This document shows positions 27,347 through 38,552 of a DNA stretch of 64,000 nucleotides, piece by piece; the first letter of the stretch is position 1, and each line of letters opens with the position of its first letter. Under the pieces are notes generated by a model, which had not been told where the DNA came from, ran no database searches, and was given only the letters and a program-made list of their open reading frames with translations. This stretch comes from Ephemeroptericola cinctiostellae (lineage in GTDB: Bacteria > Pseudomonadota > Gammaproteobacteria > Burkholderiales > Burkholderiaceae), in the NCBI RefSeq assembly GCF_003339525.1, contig NZ_CP031124.1:496001-560000 (forward strand), read 5' to 3'. Position numbers and translations under genes: made by a program.

Positions 27347-30300
27347 TCAAGCCATGCTGCTCAATAGTTCTGTGCGTTTTTCGTGGTATGCAAGCACCGC
27401 TTTTTCTTTCACATGCCCGAATCCACGCACGTGCTCGGGGAGGGATGCCAGCTCGACCAATGTGGCGTGGTTTGTTGCATTGATGCTTGAGGTCAGTTCG
27501 CCCATCGTGCGCAAGTACTCATCGCGTAACTTGCGCTCCATGCGCCGTTCTGCCGTGCGGCCAAACACATCCCACATGCCGCCGCGCAGGTGTTTCATGC
27601 TCGCCAGCCAACCAAAAGCGCGCATCATCCAAGGCCCAAAACTCTGTTTGATCAAGTGACCATGGTTGTCTTTTTTGGCAAACAGCGGGGGTGCGAGGTG
27701 AAATGTTAAAGCCACGTCGCCATCGAATTGTTGTTTGATTTTGGCCATGAAGTCGGGGTGGGTGTACAGCCGTGCCACTTCGTACTCGTCTTTGTAGGCC
27801 ATGAGTTTAAAGGCGTTTTTGGCGATGGCGGTCGTCAATTTTTTACCCAATTGCTGTTCTGTTTCAATCGTTTGTACCTGCTTGACCAAGCTCAAGTAAA
27901 TGTCAGCATAAGCGGTGTCTTGATACGAGACCAATTCATCGTAACGGCGGGTGATGAGGCGATCGAGGTTTTCGGGCATGTGCACGAGGATGGCCTGAGT
28001 GGGGAGGGCGATTTGCTCAACGCGTTTGAGGTCAAACGCGGCACGGCGCCCCCAGAGGAAGCTTTTTTTGTTGGATTCAACGCCGACACCGATGATGTCG
28101 ATGCCTTTTAACAAGGCGGCTTCGGACACGGGCAACAGGCCTTTTTGGTAGGCAAAGCCAACCATGAACACGTTGGTGGCGATCGAGTCGCCCATCAATG
28201 CGGTGGCGAGCTTGGTGGCGTCGACGAATTCTGCTTGTTGTCCGATGGATTCCTCAATCAGGCTTTGCACATCGTGCATGGGAAATTGCCAATCGGCATC
28301 TTGTGCAAATTTGCCCGTGGGTTGTTGGTGCGTGTTGACCACCGCGCGGGTGCGTCCTTTGAGCATTTTGGCAACGGCTTCATGTGCGCCTGCGGTCAAA
28401 ATGTCGCAGCCAAGCACCAAATCCGCTTCGCCTGTGGCGATGCGCTGGGCATGGATTTTGTTCACATCATCGGCAATGCGGATGTGCGATGTGACAGCGC
28501 CATTTTTCTGTGCCATGCCTGTCATGTCGAGCACGGACACGCCTTTGCCTTCCAAGTGGGCGGCCATGCCGATGAGTGCGCCGACGGCGATCACACCTGT
28601 GCCGCCAATGCCGTTGAGTAAAATATTGTAGGGCGTGACGCTGGTGGGTAAGGTTGGATTGGGCAATTCACCGAAGTTGTCTTCTTTGGCCGTGCCCGTT
28701 TTGGATTTTTTGATGCGCACATTGTCGCCGCTGACGGTGACAAAACTGGGACAAAAACCGTTGACGCATGAGTAATCCTTGTTACACGACGATTGGTCGA
28801 TGCTGCGTTTGCGCCCAAATTCGGTTTCTTTAGGCAAAATGGAAACGCAGTTCGATTGCACACCGCAATCGCCGCAGCCTTCGCACACCGCATCATTGAT
28901 GAAGGTGAATACTTTTGGGTCTTCCAGCGTGCCCTTTTTGCGGCGACGGCGTTTCTCGGCGGCGCAGACTTGATCGTAAATCAACACGCTGGTGCCTGTG
29001 ACGGTGCGCAGCTCTTGTTGTACCTTGTCCATGTCCGCGCGATCGTGCAAGGTCACGATGCTGGGTAGGTTGGAACGGTCATTGTAGCGCGACACATCTT
29101 CGGTGACCAAGGCAATGCGTTGCACACCTTCGGCCACCATTTGTTGGGCAATTGATGGCACGGTGACCACGCCATCGACGGGTTGTCCGCCCGTCATCGC
29201 CACTGCGTCGTTGTATAAAATTTTGTAGGTGATGTTGACTTTGGAGGCGACTGCGGCGCGAATCGCCAAATAACCTGAGTGAAAATAGGTGCCATCGCCG
29301 AGGTTTTGGAACACATGTGGCACTTCGGTGAATGCCGCTTGTCCGATCCACGTGGCGCCTTCGCCACCCATGTGTGTCATGAGCTTATTTTGGTCGGGGT
29401 AAATCGCCATCGCCATCGCATGACAGCCGATGCCTGCGAGCGCAACCGAACCGTCCGGCACTTTGGTGGAGGTGTTGTGTGGGCAACCTGAGCAGTAGTA
29501 AGGCGGACGTGGTGGCGTATTGACCGCACGATTCAACAGCTCTTCTTTCGCTTGCAGCATGGCCAAACGTTCGGCAATGGCGGTGCTGGTGTAAAATTTT
29601 TCGATGCGTGAGGCGATGACGGTGGCGACTTGGGCGACTGAAAAATCCAGTTTTGAGGTCAGTAACCATTCGCCGCGCGGCGCGACCCATTCGCCTTTTT
29701 CATCAAATTTACCCACCACGCGCGGGCGCACATCGTCACGCCAGTTGTAGAGTTGTTCTTTGAGTTGGTATTCGACGATTTGGCGTTTTTCTTCAACCAC
29801 CAAAATTTCATCTAATCCTTGAGCGAACTCGCGCACGCCATCGGGTTCGAGCGGCCAAGGCATGGCCACTTTGTACACGCGAATGCCGATTTCAGCGGCT
29901 TGTGCCTCGTCGATGCCCAGTTGTTCGAGGGCTTCAAGCACATCGAGGTAGGATTTGCCTGAGGCAATGATGCCCAAACGGGCGACAGGCGAGTCGATGG
30001 TCACGCGATTGAGCTGGTTGGCGCGGGCGTAGGCGAGGGCGGCGTAGATTTTGTAATCTTGCATCAACGCTTCTTGCGCGCGCGCCACGGCATTCACACC
30101 TGCGGTCGACAGTTGAATGTTTAAGCCGCCTTCTGGCATGATGAAGTCATCTGGAATGTTGACGTCCACGCGAAATGGGTTGGCGTCGACTGAGGCCGAT
30201 GATTCAACTGTGTCGGCAATGGCTTTGAAGCCAATCGCACAGCCTGAAAAACGCGACATGGCCCAAGCATGAATACCCAAGTCGAGAAACTCTTGCACAT

Positions 30301-30841
30301 TGCAGGGATACAGCATGGGGATCATTGCCGCTGTGAAAATATGATCGGATTGGTGCGGCAATGACGACGAATGCGCCACGTGATCATCCCCCGCGACCAA
30401 AATCACACCGCCGTGCTTGGACGTGCCCGCGTGGTTCAAATGTTTGAGCGCGTCCGCGCTGCGATCCACACCTGGGCCTTTGCCGTACCACATGGCGAAT
30501 ACGCCATCGTACTTGGCGGGGCCGATCAGTCCGACCTGCTGAGTGCCCCAGCACGCCGTCGCCGCCAAGTCTTCATTGATTGCGGGTGCGAAAGTCACAT
30601 GCGAAGGTTCTAAATGTTTTTTTGCACGCCAAAGCGCTTCATCTAAACCACCCAATGGTGAACCGCGATAGCCCGTGACATAACCCGCTGTGTTTAAACC
30701 TACTGCCAAGTCGCGTTGGCGTTGCATCATGGGTAAGCGCACTAAGGCTTGAATGCCCGACAGAAAAATCTGACCCTCGGTGGCGGTGTATTTGTCATCC
30801 ATGCTGACGGCATTTAATAATTTGGATTGGGCTGCGTTCAC
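27347..30841 (-). CDS. Indolepyruvate ferredoxin oxidoreductase family protein (IorA-IorB fusion type)
   Basis: The 1164-residue fused 2-oxoacid oxidoreductase carries an N-terminal pyrimidine-type domain and a TPP-binding domain (HMGGEGATWIGQAAF). Then come ferredoxin-like Cys motifs (CEGCGDCGVQSNC, CNKDYSCVNGFC), a gamma-type domain (GIGGTGVIAVGALIGMAAH) and a conserved C-terminal region. Such enzymes oxidatively decarboxylate aryl pyruvates or related 2-oxoacids to acyl-CoA, passing electrons to ferredoxin. The start is a GTG at 30841; an ATG 13 codons in (30802) is an alternative. No dedicated partner gene lies beside it. Confidence 0.92.
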   Translation of the reverse strand: MNAAQSKLLNAVSMDDKYTATEGQIFLSGIQALVRLPMMQRQRDLAVGLNTAGYVTGYRGSPLGGLDEALWRAKKHLEPSHVTFAPAINEDLAATACWGTQQVGLIGPAKYDGVFAMWYGKGPGVDRSADALKHLNHAGTSKHGGVILVAGDDHVAHSSSLPHQSDHIFTAAMIPMLYPCNVQEFLDLGIHAWAMSRFSGCAIGFKAIADTVESSASVDANPFRVDVNIPDDFIMPEGGLNIQLSTAGVNAVARAQEALMQDYKIYAALAYARANQLNRVTIDSPVARLGIIASGKSYLDVLEALEQLGIDEAQAAEIGIRVYKVAMPWPLEPDGVREFAQGLDEILVVEEKRQIVEYQLKEQLYNWRDDVRPRVVGKFDEKGEWVAPRGEWLLTSKLDFSVAQVATVIASRIEKFYTSTAIAERLAMLQAKEELLNRAVNTPPRPPYYCSGCPHNTSTKVPDGSVALAGIGCHAMAMAIYPDQNKLMTHMGGEGATWIGQAAFTEVPHVFQNLGDGTYFHSGYLAIRAAVASKVNITYKILYNDAVAMTGGQPVDGVVTVPSIAQQMVAEGVQRIALVTEDVSRYNDRSNLPSIVTLHDRADMDKVQQELRTVTGTSVLIYDQVCAAEKRRRRKKGTLEDPKVFTFINDAVCEGCGDCGVQSNCVSILPKETEFGRKRSIDQSSCNKDYSCVNGFCPSFVTVSGDNVRIKKSKTGTAKEDNFGELPNPTLPTSVTPYNILLNGIGGTGVIAVGALIGMAAHLEGKGVSVLDMTGMAQKNGAVTSHIRIADDVNKIHAQRIATGEADLVLGCDILTAGAHEAVAKMLKGRTRAVVNTHQQPTGKFAQDADWQFPMHDVQSLIEESIGQQAEFVDATKLATALMGDSIATNVFMVGFAYQKGLLPVSEAALLKGIDIIGVGVESNKKSFLWGRRAAFDLKRVEQIALPTQAILVHMPENLDRLITRRYDELVSYQDTAYADIYLSLVKQVQTIETEQQLGKKLTTAIAKNAFKLMAYKDEYEVARLYTHPDFMAKIKQQFDGDVALTFHLAPPLFAKKDNHGHLIKQSFGPWMMRAFGWLASMKHLRGGMWDVFGRTAERRMERKLRDEYLRTMGELTSSINATNHATLVELASLPEHVRGFGHVKEKAVLAYHEKRTELLSSMA

Positions 30842-31009
30842 GGTGTTTTTTCTAATGTTTTATGGTGGTGGAATGAACGTGACCATGTGGTGCTTTGGTT
30901 GTGTTGAATTGTGCACGCCCATCTCAATATGCGGGGTGTTGTCGCGCTCCCTCGCCCGTGGCTGAGCCATGGCGATGCGACATGCCTTGCATTGTTGGTA
31001 TTTTACCCG

Positions 31010-31756
31010 TTATCGTGCCAGCAATTGGCGAATCCGCTCGATGTCTTGTGCGGCACGCCTTGCCTCATCTTCACATGTGCCGCAATCAATGCCCGCTTGC
31101 TCAATTTTTGCACGCAGTTCTCGCGTGGTCGAGTCACTGCGTTCCAGTTGAGCCAGTACCGATTGTAAGGCTTGAACGATGGGGTCTGAATCGTTGACGT
31201 TCACGCCGTAGGCGCTGAATTCGTGTTCATTGGTTGGCTTGCTGCCGACGATGTGTGCTGGATTGCCGACCGCCGTTGCACCCGCAGGCACCGGTTTAAC
31301 CACCACGGCATTTGAACCGATTTTTGCGCCCGCACCGACGGTGAAATTGCCCAGCACTTTCGCGCCGGCACCGACGATGACCCCCGCTTCAAGTGTCGGA
31401 TGGCGTTTTGCGCCTTTGGTCAACGATGTGCCGCCAAGCGTCACGCCCTGATATATCGTGCAATCATCGCCAATTTCAGCCGTCTCTCCGACCACAATGC
31501 CCATGCCGTGGTCGATGAACACGCGCCGCCCCACGGTCGCCCCAGGGTGGATTTCAATGCCCGTCAAGCCACGTGAAATATGTGAAATAAAGCGCGCCAG
31601 CCAGCGAAAACGATTAACCCAAAGGGCATGCGCAATGCGATGGAAAAATAATGCATGCAAGCCGGGGTAGCATGTCAGCACCTCCCACCATGAGCGGGCG
31701 GCAGGGTCTTTGTGGCGGATGGTTTGGATGTCTTCTTTGAGGTGGGCAAGGAACAT
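31010..31756 (-). CDS. cysE: Serine O-acetyltransferase CysE
   Basis: This hexapeptide-repeat acetyltransferase makes O-acetylserine for cysteine synthesis. N-terminal [27 protein letters not shown] and [26 protein letters not shown] are diagnostic. The left-handed beta-helix continues through [24 protein letters not shown]. About 60 C-terminal residues ([23 protein letters not shown] onward) form a probable coiled region. I chose the ATG at 31756; the 31 residues upstream do not match the family. It follows trmJ on the same strand. Confidence 0.94.
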   Translation of the reverse strand: MFLAHLKEDIQTIRHKDPAARSWWEVLTCYPGLHALFFHRIAHALWVNRFRWLARFISHISRGLTGIEIHPGATVGRRVFIDHGMGIVVGETAEIGDDCTIYQGVTLGGTSLTKGAKRHPTLEAGVIVGAGAKVLGNFTVGAGAKIGSNAVVVKPVPAGATAVGNPAHIVGSKPTNEHEFSAYGVNVNDSDPIVQALQSVLAQLERSDSTTRELRAKIEQAGIDCGTCEDEARRAAQDIERIRQLLAR

Positions 31757-31853
31757 AAACGGGGTTTCACAGTAAAAAACAGAATCATTCAAGCTCACAT
31801 CATAACCGATTGCGGATCGGTTCGTCTGTGCCTTGCACTTTGGGTGCAATGCC

Positions 31854-32669
31854 TCAACCTTGTTTTTTTAACTGTTGCACCGTGCTTGCCACGCCACGTA
31901 AAAAGTTCACCTCATTGGTGGTCAATTGGGTGCGTGAAAACAAAGCGCGTAAGCGTGCCATGGTTTCGGTTGGGATGTCGGGATTGATCATGCCGATGTC
32001 TGTCAGCATCGCTTGCCAATGGTTGAGCATGCCGTCGAGTTGTGCCAAGTCCACCGCATCAAGCAACACGCTTGAATTGTTGCTTGTGGGAATGGGGTCG
32101 CTTGACGCATCGTTTAACGCCGCTTGGCGCAAGCTGTAAGTCATGACCTGAACGGCCTGCGCAAGGTTCAGTGAGTTGTAGTCGGGGTTGGCTTGAATTT
32201 GGCACAAACGCTGGCACAACATCACTTCGTCATTGACCAAGCCACTGCGTTCTGCACCGAATACAAAAGCCACTTTGGGTTGTGTTTTGCCCTCAAACGC
32301 CGCCTGTTCAAACAACGCCATCACTTCAGTCGCGGCTTCACCACTGGTGCGCAGCGGCGGTGCGAGGTCGCGTGTGCGCGCAGAAAACGCAAATGCACAA
32401 TTCACACCCTGTAATGCGGTTGCCAAATCAGGCACGATGACCGCTTGCTCCAATACGTTGGTTGCCCCGCTGGCCAAAGCAATCGCATCAGGTTGTGCGC
32501 ACATGTCCGGGAAGCGCGGTGACGTGATGTACAGCTCATGCAAGCCCATATTCGCCATGGCCCGAGCGACTTGACCGACATTGCCTGGGTGGCTGGTGCG
32601 CACGAGGATGATGCGGATGGACTGAAGCCAGTCGGTGCGGGCATTGGGATTGTTGGTTTTTGTCTGCAT
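31854..32669 (-). CDS. trmJ: tRNA (cytidine/uridine-2'-O-)-methyltransferase TrmJ
   Basis: The 271-residue SPOUT-family enzyme adds a 2'-O-methyl to position 32 of tRNA anticodon loops. It shows [40 protein letters not shown] (SAM-binding knot) and [21 protein letters not shown]. It probably forms a two-gene unit with cysE and is divergent from suhB, an arrangement common in related bacteria. ttcA elsewhere in this window also modifies position 32. Confidence 0.95.
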   Translation of the reverse strand: MQTKTNNPNARTDWLQSIRIILVRTSHPGNVGQVARAMANMGLHELYITSPRFPDMCAQPDAIALASGATNVLEQAVIVPDLATALQGVNCAFAFSARTRDLAPPLRTSGEAATEVMALFEQAAFEGKTQPKVAFVFGAERSGLVNDEVMLCQRLCQIQANPDYNSLNLAQAVQVMTYSLRQAALNDASSDPIPTSNNSSVLLDAVDLAQLDGMLNHWQAMLTDIGMINPDIPTETMARLRALFSRTQLTTNEVNFLRGVASTVQQLKKQG

Positions 32670-32838
32670 GATGGGTATCTATTTGAATGTGGGCGTGTTT
32701 TTTGCTATTTTAGCAAACGATCGTGTGTCAAAAGTGCGCAATATACACGAAAATTACAGTAAAATAGCACGGTTATTGCGCTTTCCTTCCGAGGCTGGCG
32801 TTTTTGCTCATATAAAATTAAGACCGATAGGACCCCTC

Positions 32839-33621
32839 ATGCATCCGATGCTCAATACCGCCGTCACGGCCGCTCGCGCAGCAGCGCAAATCATTACCCG
32901 CGCCAGCGTGAACCTTGACCAAGTTAAAATCAGTCAAAAAGGCGTGCAAGATTTGGTGACTGAGATCGATCATGCCGCTGAAGACACGATCAAAGAGATT
33001 TTGCTGGAGGCTTATCCAAAACATGCATTTTTGGGTGAAGAGTCGGGTCTGACCGGTCATGTCAATTCAAATCACAAATGGATCGTTGATCCGATCGATG
33101 GCACCAATAACTTCATTCATGGTTATCCACATTATGCGGTGTGCATCGCTTTGGAAATTGACGGTAAAGTGGAGCACGGTTTGATTTACAACCCATGCAC
33201 CAATGATTTATTTACCGCGAGCCGTGGGTCAGGTGCGTTTTTGAACAACCGCCGCATTCGTGTCTCGGGTCGCATTCGTTTGTCAGATGCCTTGTTGTCA
33301 ACGGCGATTCCTTCTAAAGAGCTGAAAATCAATCCGTCGTTGGTGTCTTTGCAAACCAATTTGCGTTTTAATGCATCGGGTTTGCGTTATTCAGGCTCAT
33401 CGGCTTTGGACTTGGCCTATGTGGCGGCGGGTCACATCGATGGTTTCATTGGCATTGGTTTGGCGCCATGGGACATCGCTGCGGGCGCGTTATTGGTGAA
33501 AGAAGCGGGTGGTCTGATCACCGATTTGACAGGTGAGGGCGATTTCATGAGTGGTTCCATTGTGGCGGCTGCCCCTAAAATCTTGCCGCATCTGTTGCGC
33601 GAAATCAATCCTGCCGAGTAA
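32839..33621 (+). CDS. suhB: Inositol-1-monophosphatase SuhB
   Basis: The 260-residue Mg-dependent phosphatase has GEESG, the metal-binding WIVDPIDGTNNFIHGYPHYAVCIAL and the C-terminal APWDIAAGALLVKEAGG. It hydrolyses inositol-1-phosphate; in E. coli SuhB also takes part in rRNA antitermination with Nus factors. AGGA precedes the ATG at 32839. An open frame upstream to 32635 has no family similarity and is rejected. Confidence 0.95.
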   Translation: MHPMLNTAVTAARAAAQIITRASVNLDQVKISQKGVQDLVTEIDHAAEDTIKEILLEAYPKHAFLGEESGLTGHVNSNHKWIVDPIDGTNNFIHGYPHYAVCIALEIDGKVEHGLIYNPCTNDLFTASRGSGAFLNNRRIRVSGRIRLSDALLSTAIPSKELKINPSLVSLQTNLRFNASGLRYSGSSALDLAYVAAGHIDGFIGIGLAPWDIAAGALLVKEAGGLITDLTGEGDFMSGSIVAAAPKILPHLLREINPAE

Positions 33622-33930
33622 TTTTCAAGCGAATTGTGATTCGCTGGCAAAAAATACACACCCCAGCACATCTGCTTTTGAGTTGATCGGCTGGGGTGTG
33701 TTGTTTTTGGCTACTGGGCTGCTTCATTCCCATTGAAGGCCATGCGGGAAAAGTAAACCCCCTGCTTTTTCTGAGCGGTCTTTAGCTTTTGTACCCAGGT
33801 AAATGGGCAAAAATAAATCAACATCAACAGGTGGTGGGTGTATTGCTTTAGACCACGTGTGATGTGCGGGTTGAAAAAGTAAATTGATCTCCTTTCACTT
33901 CCTTATCCTTTCATTTTAAAAAGTGCACGC
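33622..33930. other. 309-bp intergenic region between suhB and mutS
   Basis: It holds the suhB terminator at 33656-33708. The remainder is AT-rich with polypyrimidine stretches just before mutS (CTCCTTTCACTTCC) and a copy of the GAAAAAGTAAA motif at 33873-33883. I see no gene or clear promoter match. Confidence 0.6.
33656..33708 (+). terminator. Terminator downstream of suhB
   Basis: ACACACCCCAGC at 33656-33667 pairs exactly with GCTGGGGTGTGT at 33690-33701, followed by TGTTTTT. The loop is long (22 bases). Confidence 0.8.
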
Positions 33931-36516
33931 ATGACCACGCCTGTTAAAAACTCTCCAATGATCACGCAATATTTGGGCATCAAAGCCGAGCATCCTGAGA
34001 CCTTGCTGTTTTATCGCATGGGCGATTTTTACGAATTGTTCTTTGATGATGCGGTCAAGGCTTCGCGTTTGCTGGGCATCTCCTTGACTTCGCGTGGCAC
34101 ATCGAATGGTGAGCCGATCAAAATGGCGGGCGTGCCCTACCATTCGGCGGAGCAGTATTTGGTGAAGCTGTTGTCACTGGGTGAGTCGGTGGCGATTTGT
34201 GAGCAAATCGGTGATCCCGCAACCAGTAAAGGCCCTGTTGAACGCAAGGTGATGCGAATCCTCACGCCGGGCACGGTGTCGGATGCGGCGTTGCTCAAGG
34301 ACAAGTCCGATGCGTATCTGATGGCAGCGCACACCAAAGGTTCGGGCAACAGCGCACTGCTTGGTTTGGCGTGGTTGAACATGGCAAATGGTGAGTTTTA
34401 TGTCACCGAAGTGCCTGCGCGTGAATGGACGAGTTGGGTGGAGCAAATCCATCCGTCTGAAATCGTGTTGTCGGATCGCCACATGACGGATGCCGTTCGC
34501 CCTGCATTTGAATGTGTGTTCACGCCGTTGCCCGATAAGTTTTTCCATGCGGACAAAGGGGAGGCGGCTTTGTTGGCGCAGTTGTCGGCGAAGCATTTGG
34601 CGAATTTGGATGCGGAGCATCTGACCGTCGGATTGTCGGCGATTGGTGCCTTATTGCATTATGCGCAACACACGCAAGGGCAAGCTTTGCGCCACGTGCA
34701 GGGTTTGACCGTGGTGCGCAGCGAGCATTATTTGACTTTGGATGCCGCCACCCGCCGCAATCTCGAAATCACTGAAACGTTGCGTGGACAAGAATCGCCA
34801 ACTTTGTTTTCTTTGTTGGATGGTTGTGCGACCAGCATGGGCTCGCGTTTGTTGAAGCGTTGGTTGCACCATCCTTTGCGTCATGCAGCGACGGTGTTGG
34901 CGCGGCAAACAGCGATTGCCACTTTGTTGAGTCAACGCACGCATGCGGCTTTGCGCCCGCACCTTGCGGCATTGTGTGATGTGGAGCGCATCAGCGCACG
35001 GATTGCTTTGAATACGGTGCGTCCAAAGGAGTTGGCGGCTTTGCGTGACAGTTTGATGCAGCTGGATGCGGTGCGTGCCGTGTTGCCAGAGCAGGGCAGT
35101 GAGCTGTTGGACATGCTTGCAGGCGCCGTGCGTGCACCCGATGGCCTGTTGGCGTTGTTGCAGCGTGCGGTGTTGAGTGAGCCCGCCACATTTGTGCGCG
35201 AAGGCGGTGTGATCGCCGATGGTTTCGATGGGCAGCTGGACGAATACCGTGGCTTGCAAACCAACAGCGGCGCATTTTTGTTGGATTTGGAAGTGCGTGA
35301 GCGTGAACGTACGGGCATTGCAGGTTTGAAAGTTGAATACAACCGTGTGCATGGTTTTTACATTGAATTGACCCATGCGCAGGCCAAAGATGCGGCGTTG
35401 CCCGTTGATTATCAACGTCGCCAAACATTGAAGAATGCCGAGCGTTTCATCACGCCTGAATTGAAAGCTTTTGAAGACAAAGCGTTGTCAGCGCAATCGT
35501 TGGCGTTGGCGCGTGAGAAATATTTGTTTGAACAGCTGTTGATCGCATTGCAACCATTCGTCGGTGACTTGCAGAAACTTGCGCGCGTGCTGGCTCAGCT
35601 TGATGTGTTGAGCAACCTTGCAGAGCGTGCGCGTGCTTTGAATTGGCATCAGCCGCACTTGACCAATGAGCCGTGCATCCACATCCAAAAAGGCCGTCAT
35701 CCCGTGGTTGAACAGCAGGTCACGCCCTTCATTGCCAATGATTGTCATTTGTCGGCGGATGAACGGTTGTGGGTCATCACAGGGCCAAACATGGGGGGTA
35801 AGTCAACGTTCATGCGTCAAGTGGCACTCATCACTTTGCTCGCTTACGTCGGCAGCTTTGTCCCCGCTGAGCACGTCACACTTGGACCGATCGACCGTAT
35901 TTTCACCCGCATCGGCGCGGCGGATGACCTTGCCGGTGGGCGTTCAACTTTTATGGTGGAAATGACCGAGGCGGCGCAAATTTTGCAACACGCCACGCCG
36001 AACAGCCTTGTGCTGATGGATGAAATCGGTCGAGGCACGTCGACCTTTGACGGTTTGGCTTTGGCGATGGCGATTGCCCAGTCCTTGTTGAACACGCAAC
36101 AAAGTTTAACTTTATTTGCCACCCACTACTTTGAACTGACCCAGCTTGCTAACACCGCTTTGTATGTCAAAAATGTGCATTTGTCTGCGGTCGAAGAGCG
36201 CGAGTCGATCGTGTTTTTACATCAAGTGCAAGAAGGACCCGCCAGTAAAAGTTATGGTTTGCAAGTCGCTCACCTTGCGGGTGTGCCGCGCGCGGTGGTG
36301 ACGGCGGCGCGTAAACATTTGGCCGAGCTTGAGGCGCAACAGGCGGCGCACACGCAGTTTGATTTGTTCAGTGCGCCCGTGGTTGTGGATGAAACACCTG
36401 AGCAAGTGGTGCATGCGCCTCATCCATTGTTGGATGAGTTTGCTCAACTCAACCCCGATGAAATGACCCCGCGTCAGGCCTTGGATGCGCTGTATGCGTT
36501 GAAGAGACTGAGTTAG
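33931..36516 (+). CDS. mutS: DNA mismatch repair protein MutS
   Basis: The 861-residue mismatch sensor and ATPase has the N-terminal mismatch-binding Phe-x-Glu motif in [12 protein letters not shown]. Walker [10 protein letters not shown] lies near residue 616, Walker [20 protein letters not shown] follows, and the C-terminal [19 protein letters not shown] end is present. All domains are full length. A strong terminator follows. No mutL is in the window. Confidence 0.97.
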   Translation: MTTPVKNSPMITQYLGIKAEHPETLLFYRMGDFYELFFDDAVKASRLLGISLTSRGTSNGEPIKMAGVPYHSAEQYLVKLLSLGESVAICEQIGDPATSKGPVERKVMRILTPGTVSDAALLKDKSDAYLMAAHTKGSGNSALLGLAWLNMANGEFYVTEVPAREWTSWVEQIHPSEIVLSDRHMTDAVRPAFECVFTPLPDKFFHADKGEAALLAQLSAKHLANLDAEHLTVGLSAIGALLHYAQHTQGQALRHVQGLTVVRSEHYLTLDAATRRNLEITETLRGQESPTLFSLLDGCATSMGSRLLKRWLHHPLRHAATVLARQTAIATLLSQRTHAALRPHLAALCDVERISARIALNTVRPKELAALRDSLMQLDAVRAVLPEQGSELLDMLAGAVRAPDGLLALLQRAVLSEPATFVREGGVIADGFDGQLDEYRGLQTNSGAFLLDLEVRERERTGIAGLKVEYNRVHGFYIELTHAQAKDAALPVDYQRRQTLKNAERFITPELKAFEDKALSAQSLALAREKYLFEQLLIALQPFVGDLQKLARVLAQLDVLSNLAERARALNWHQPHLTNEPCIHIQKGRHPVVEQQVTPFIANDCHLSADERLWVITGPNMGGKSTFMRQVALITLLAYVGSFVPAEHVTLGPIDRIFTRIGAADDLAGGRSTFMVEMTEAAQILQHATPNSLVLMDEIGRGTSTFDGLALAMAIAQSLLNTQQSLTLFATHYFELTQLANTALYVKNVHLSAVEERESIVFLHQVQEGPASKSYGLQVAHLAGVPRAVVTAARKHLAELEAQQAAHTQFDLFSAPVVVDETPEQVVHAPHPLLDEFAQLNPDEMTPRQALDALYALKRLS

Positions 36517-36531
36517 TTTAAGCGAAACATA

Positions 36532-36566
36532 AAAAAACAGCGGCTTGAGTTAAGCCGCTGTTTTTT
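36532..36566. terminator. Terminator downstream of mutS (bidirectional)
   Basis: AAAAAACAGCGGCTT and AAGCCGCTGTTTTTT make a perfect 15-bp stem around GAGTT. It also fits the convergent LysE gene ending at 36607. Confidence 0.92.
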
Positions 36567-36606
36567 ATCTGAAATCATGACCGAGGTCATGACAGGGTGG
36601 CTTGAT

Positions 36607-37227
36607 TTATTGAGCCGCTTTTTTTGACTGTGCCAACATCAATCCAAAGCCAATGAATGTCGTGCCACCAATGCGATTCATCCAGCGCCCACCTTGGCCA
36701 TGACTGAACCAGCGTTTGGCACTTTGGGCGAAGAATGCATAAGTGGCGTGTATGCAAAACAACAACGCGCAGAACGTGCAGACCAAAACGATGAACTGTG
36801 GGGCATAGTCGCTGGTTGGGTCGATGAATTGTGGAAAAATGGATAAAAAGAACACAATCGCTTTGGGATTGGAAAACTGCATAAAAAAGCTCTCGATGAA
36901 CAGGCTTTGGGGTGAGCGCGGAGGTGTTTCGTTGTTGTCCAATTCAATGGCCGGTGCACGCCACAATTTAATGCCGAGGTAGATCAGATAGGCGGCACCG
37001 ATGTATTTGATGATGGTGAACGCGTTGTTGGATGCGGCCAGTAAAGCCCCCAAGCTGGTGGCAGACAGGGTGGCAATGCAAAATGTACCGCTGGCCGTTC
37101 CCAAGATGCCAACCAATGCGGGGCGAAGCCCGTAGTTCAGTGCGTTGGTCAATGAGCGCAAGACTCCAGGGCCAGGGCTGAGGATGGTCAGCGTGGCCAT
37201 GGTGATGAATAATAAAGGCAAGTGCAT
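36607..37227 (-). CDS. LysE/RhtB family amino-acid or metabolite exporter
   Basis: The 206-residue protein has about six transmembrane helices. It starts MHLPLLFITMATLTILSPGPGVLRSL, the typical PGP motif of LysE/RhtB transporters, followed by LVGILGTASGTF and AAYLIYLGIKLWR. These export basic or neutral amino acids or homoserine lactones. The ATG at 37227 is chosen over an upstream TTG at 37245. A LysR gene lies 46 bases upstream on the same strand and may form an operon with it. Confidence 0.88.
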   Translation of the reverse strand: MHLPLLFITMATLTILSPGPGVLRSLTNALNYGLRPALVGILGTASGTFCIATLSATSLGALLAASNNAFTIIKYIGAAYLIYLGIKLWRAPAIELDNNETPPRSPQSLFIESFFMQFSNPKAIVFFLSIFPQFIDPTSDYAPQFIVLVCTFCALLFCIHATYAFFAQSAKRWFSHGQGGRWMNRIGGTTFIGFGLMLAQSKKAAQ

Positions 37228-37272
37228 GGGCGGACTTTCGTTCAAATAGGGGTTAGGGAGGTAGGATAAATT

Positions 37273-38238
37273 TTAGTTTAGATCCAATGTTTTGGCCGCA
37301 TTCTTGTGCTTTGTCCCTTTTTTATCGCACTCTTTTTTCAGTTTTGAAAATTCGATTTTTAAAAACTCAATCAAATGTTTCACGCGTGCGGGTGGGTTGC
37401 GTGCGGTGGTGAGGGCATGAATGGGTAAAGTGGGGCTGTGCCAGTCGGGTAAAATTTGGGTGAATGTGCCGTTGTTGATTTCGCATTGAACCAAAACTTC
37501 CGGCACCATGGCCACGCCTGCACCCGCTGCGCACAGGCCAATGATCACGCCCATGTCGTTCGCTTGAAGGTTGCCGTGGATGGGTTGTTCAAGAATGTGA
37601 TTGCCGTTGATGAGGGTCAAGTGTGTGCGCTGTACATTGGTTTTCAGTTGAACCAAATTGCAGTTCTTGAGGTCATCGGGGTGGGTGATGGCAGGTAAGC
37701 TGGCGAGATAGCCAGGGGTGGCGTACAACTTGCTTGACATGTCAAACAAGTGAGAGGCATACAGGTTCGAGTCGGCCAACTCGCCGATGCGAATGGCCAC
37801 ATCAATCTGTTCTTTAATCAAATCCATGCGGCTGGAGTTGAGGTGCAGTTCAATTTTGATGTGTGGATTGAGTTGTAAAAATTGAGTCAATGGTTGGGCG
37901 AGGCTCAGGCGTGCGAAGTCAGCGGGCGTGGTGATGCGAATCACACCTTGGATGCTGTTGGCGGCATCGGACAGGTCGTTCACAGCCGATTGCACAGCGT
38001 CGAGCGCAGGCACGAGTTGAGCATAAAATGCTTCGCCTGCAGGCGTGAGGCTGACGTTGCGCGTGTTGCGCTTGAACAGTGGCACATTCAGCTCTTTTTC
38101 GAGCAGGGCGATTTTACGCGACAGTGTGGCGACGGGCAGGTCAAGGCGATCGGCGGCACGGCTAAAGCCGCCTGCATCAGCGACGGCGATGAACAGTTGC
38201 AGATTGTCGAGTGAGGCTTGGTTGCTGGAGTGGTTCAT
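37273..38238 (-). CDS. LysR-family transcriptional regulator
   Basis: The 321-residue protein has an N-terminal winged helix-turn-helix (LQLFIAVADAGGFSRAADRLDLPVATLSRKIALLEKELNVPLF region) and a type 2 periplasmic-binding-like effector domain. The C-terminus has a Lys/Asp-rich tail (KKECDKKGTKHKNAAK). Divergent from it lie a secreted SnoaL-like protein and a pirin gene, the most likely targets; the LysE exporter follows it. The effector is unknown. Confidence 0.9.
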   Translation of the reverse strand: MNHSSNQASLDNLQLFIAVADAGGFSRAADRLDLPVATLSRKIALLEKELNVPLFKRNTRNVSLTPAGEAFYAQLVPALDAVQSAVNDLSDAANSIQGVIRITTPADFARLSLAQPLTQFLQLNPHIKIELHLNSSRMDLIKEQIDVAIRIGELADSNLYASHLFDMSSKLYATPGYLASLPAITHPDDLKNCNLVQLKTNVQRTHLTLINGNHILEQPIHGNLQANDMGVIIGLCAAGAGVAMVPEVLVQCEINNGTFTQILPDWHSPTLPIHALTTARNPPARVKHLIEFLKIEFSKLKKECDKKGTKHKNAAKTLDLN

Positions 38239-38552
38239 GACAGGTTCCGAAGGACTGTTTCAAAAATGAGAAAGTGAACGATTATTTTAGCAACTTATTG
38301 AAAGGCATGTTTCATTCTGTTGCCCCTGATTTTATGGGGGAGGGTGAATGAGAGGTGAATGAACTGGGATTCATTTTTTGCATGTGTGTTTTTTAATTTT
38401 TCATCATTATTTCAAAATTGATAAAGTCATTTGATGCTTTGTGGATTTATTTGAGTGAGGGTTGGGCGTACACTTTCTGCAATCACACAGGGGTTGTGTG
38501 CTTATCGTGCTAATTATGTTTACTGTTATTTACTGTTACTTTGGAGCTTATC
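38239..38552. promoter_or_regulatory. 314-bp divergent control region between the LysR gene and the SnoaL-like gene
   Basis: It contains AATGAA-N6-TTCATT (38358-38375), an inverted repeat that could be a LysR binding site. CACACA-GGGGT-TGTGTG (near 38486-38502) and a direct repeat TTTACTGTTA x2 lie just before the GGAG site of the next gene. The region is AT-rich. Roles are inferred from position. Confidence 0.4.

Noticed and set aside
32635..32838. N-terminal extension of SuhB with a hydrophobic segment
   Set aside because: SuhB is cytoplasmic and starts at the ATG with AGGA upstream; the extension is the trmJ-suhB promoter region read in frame.
34651..35424. 257-codon open frame opposite mutS
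   Set aside because: The mutS frame is clearly coding; the opposite frame has a skewed His/Gln/Arg-rich content and no family match.
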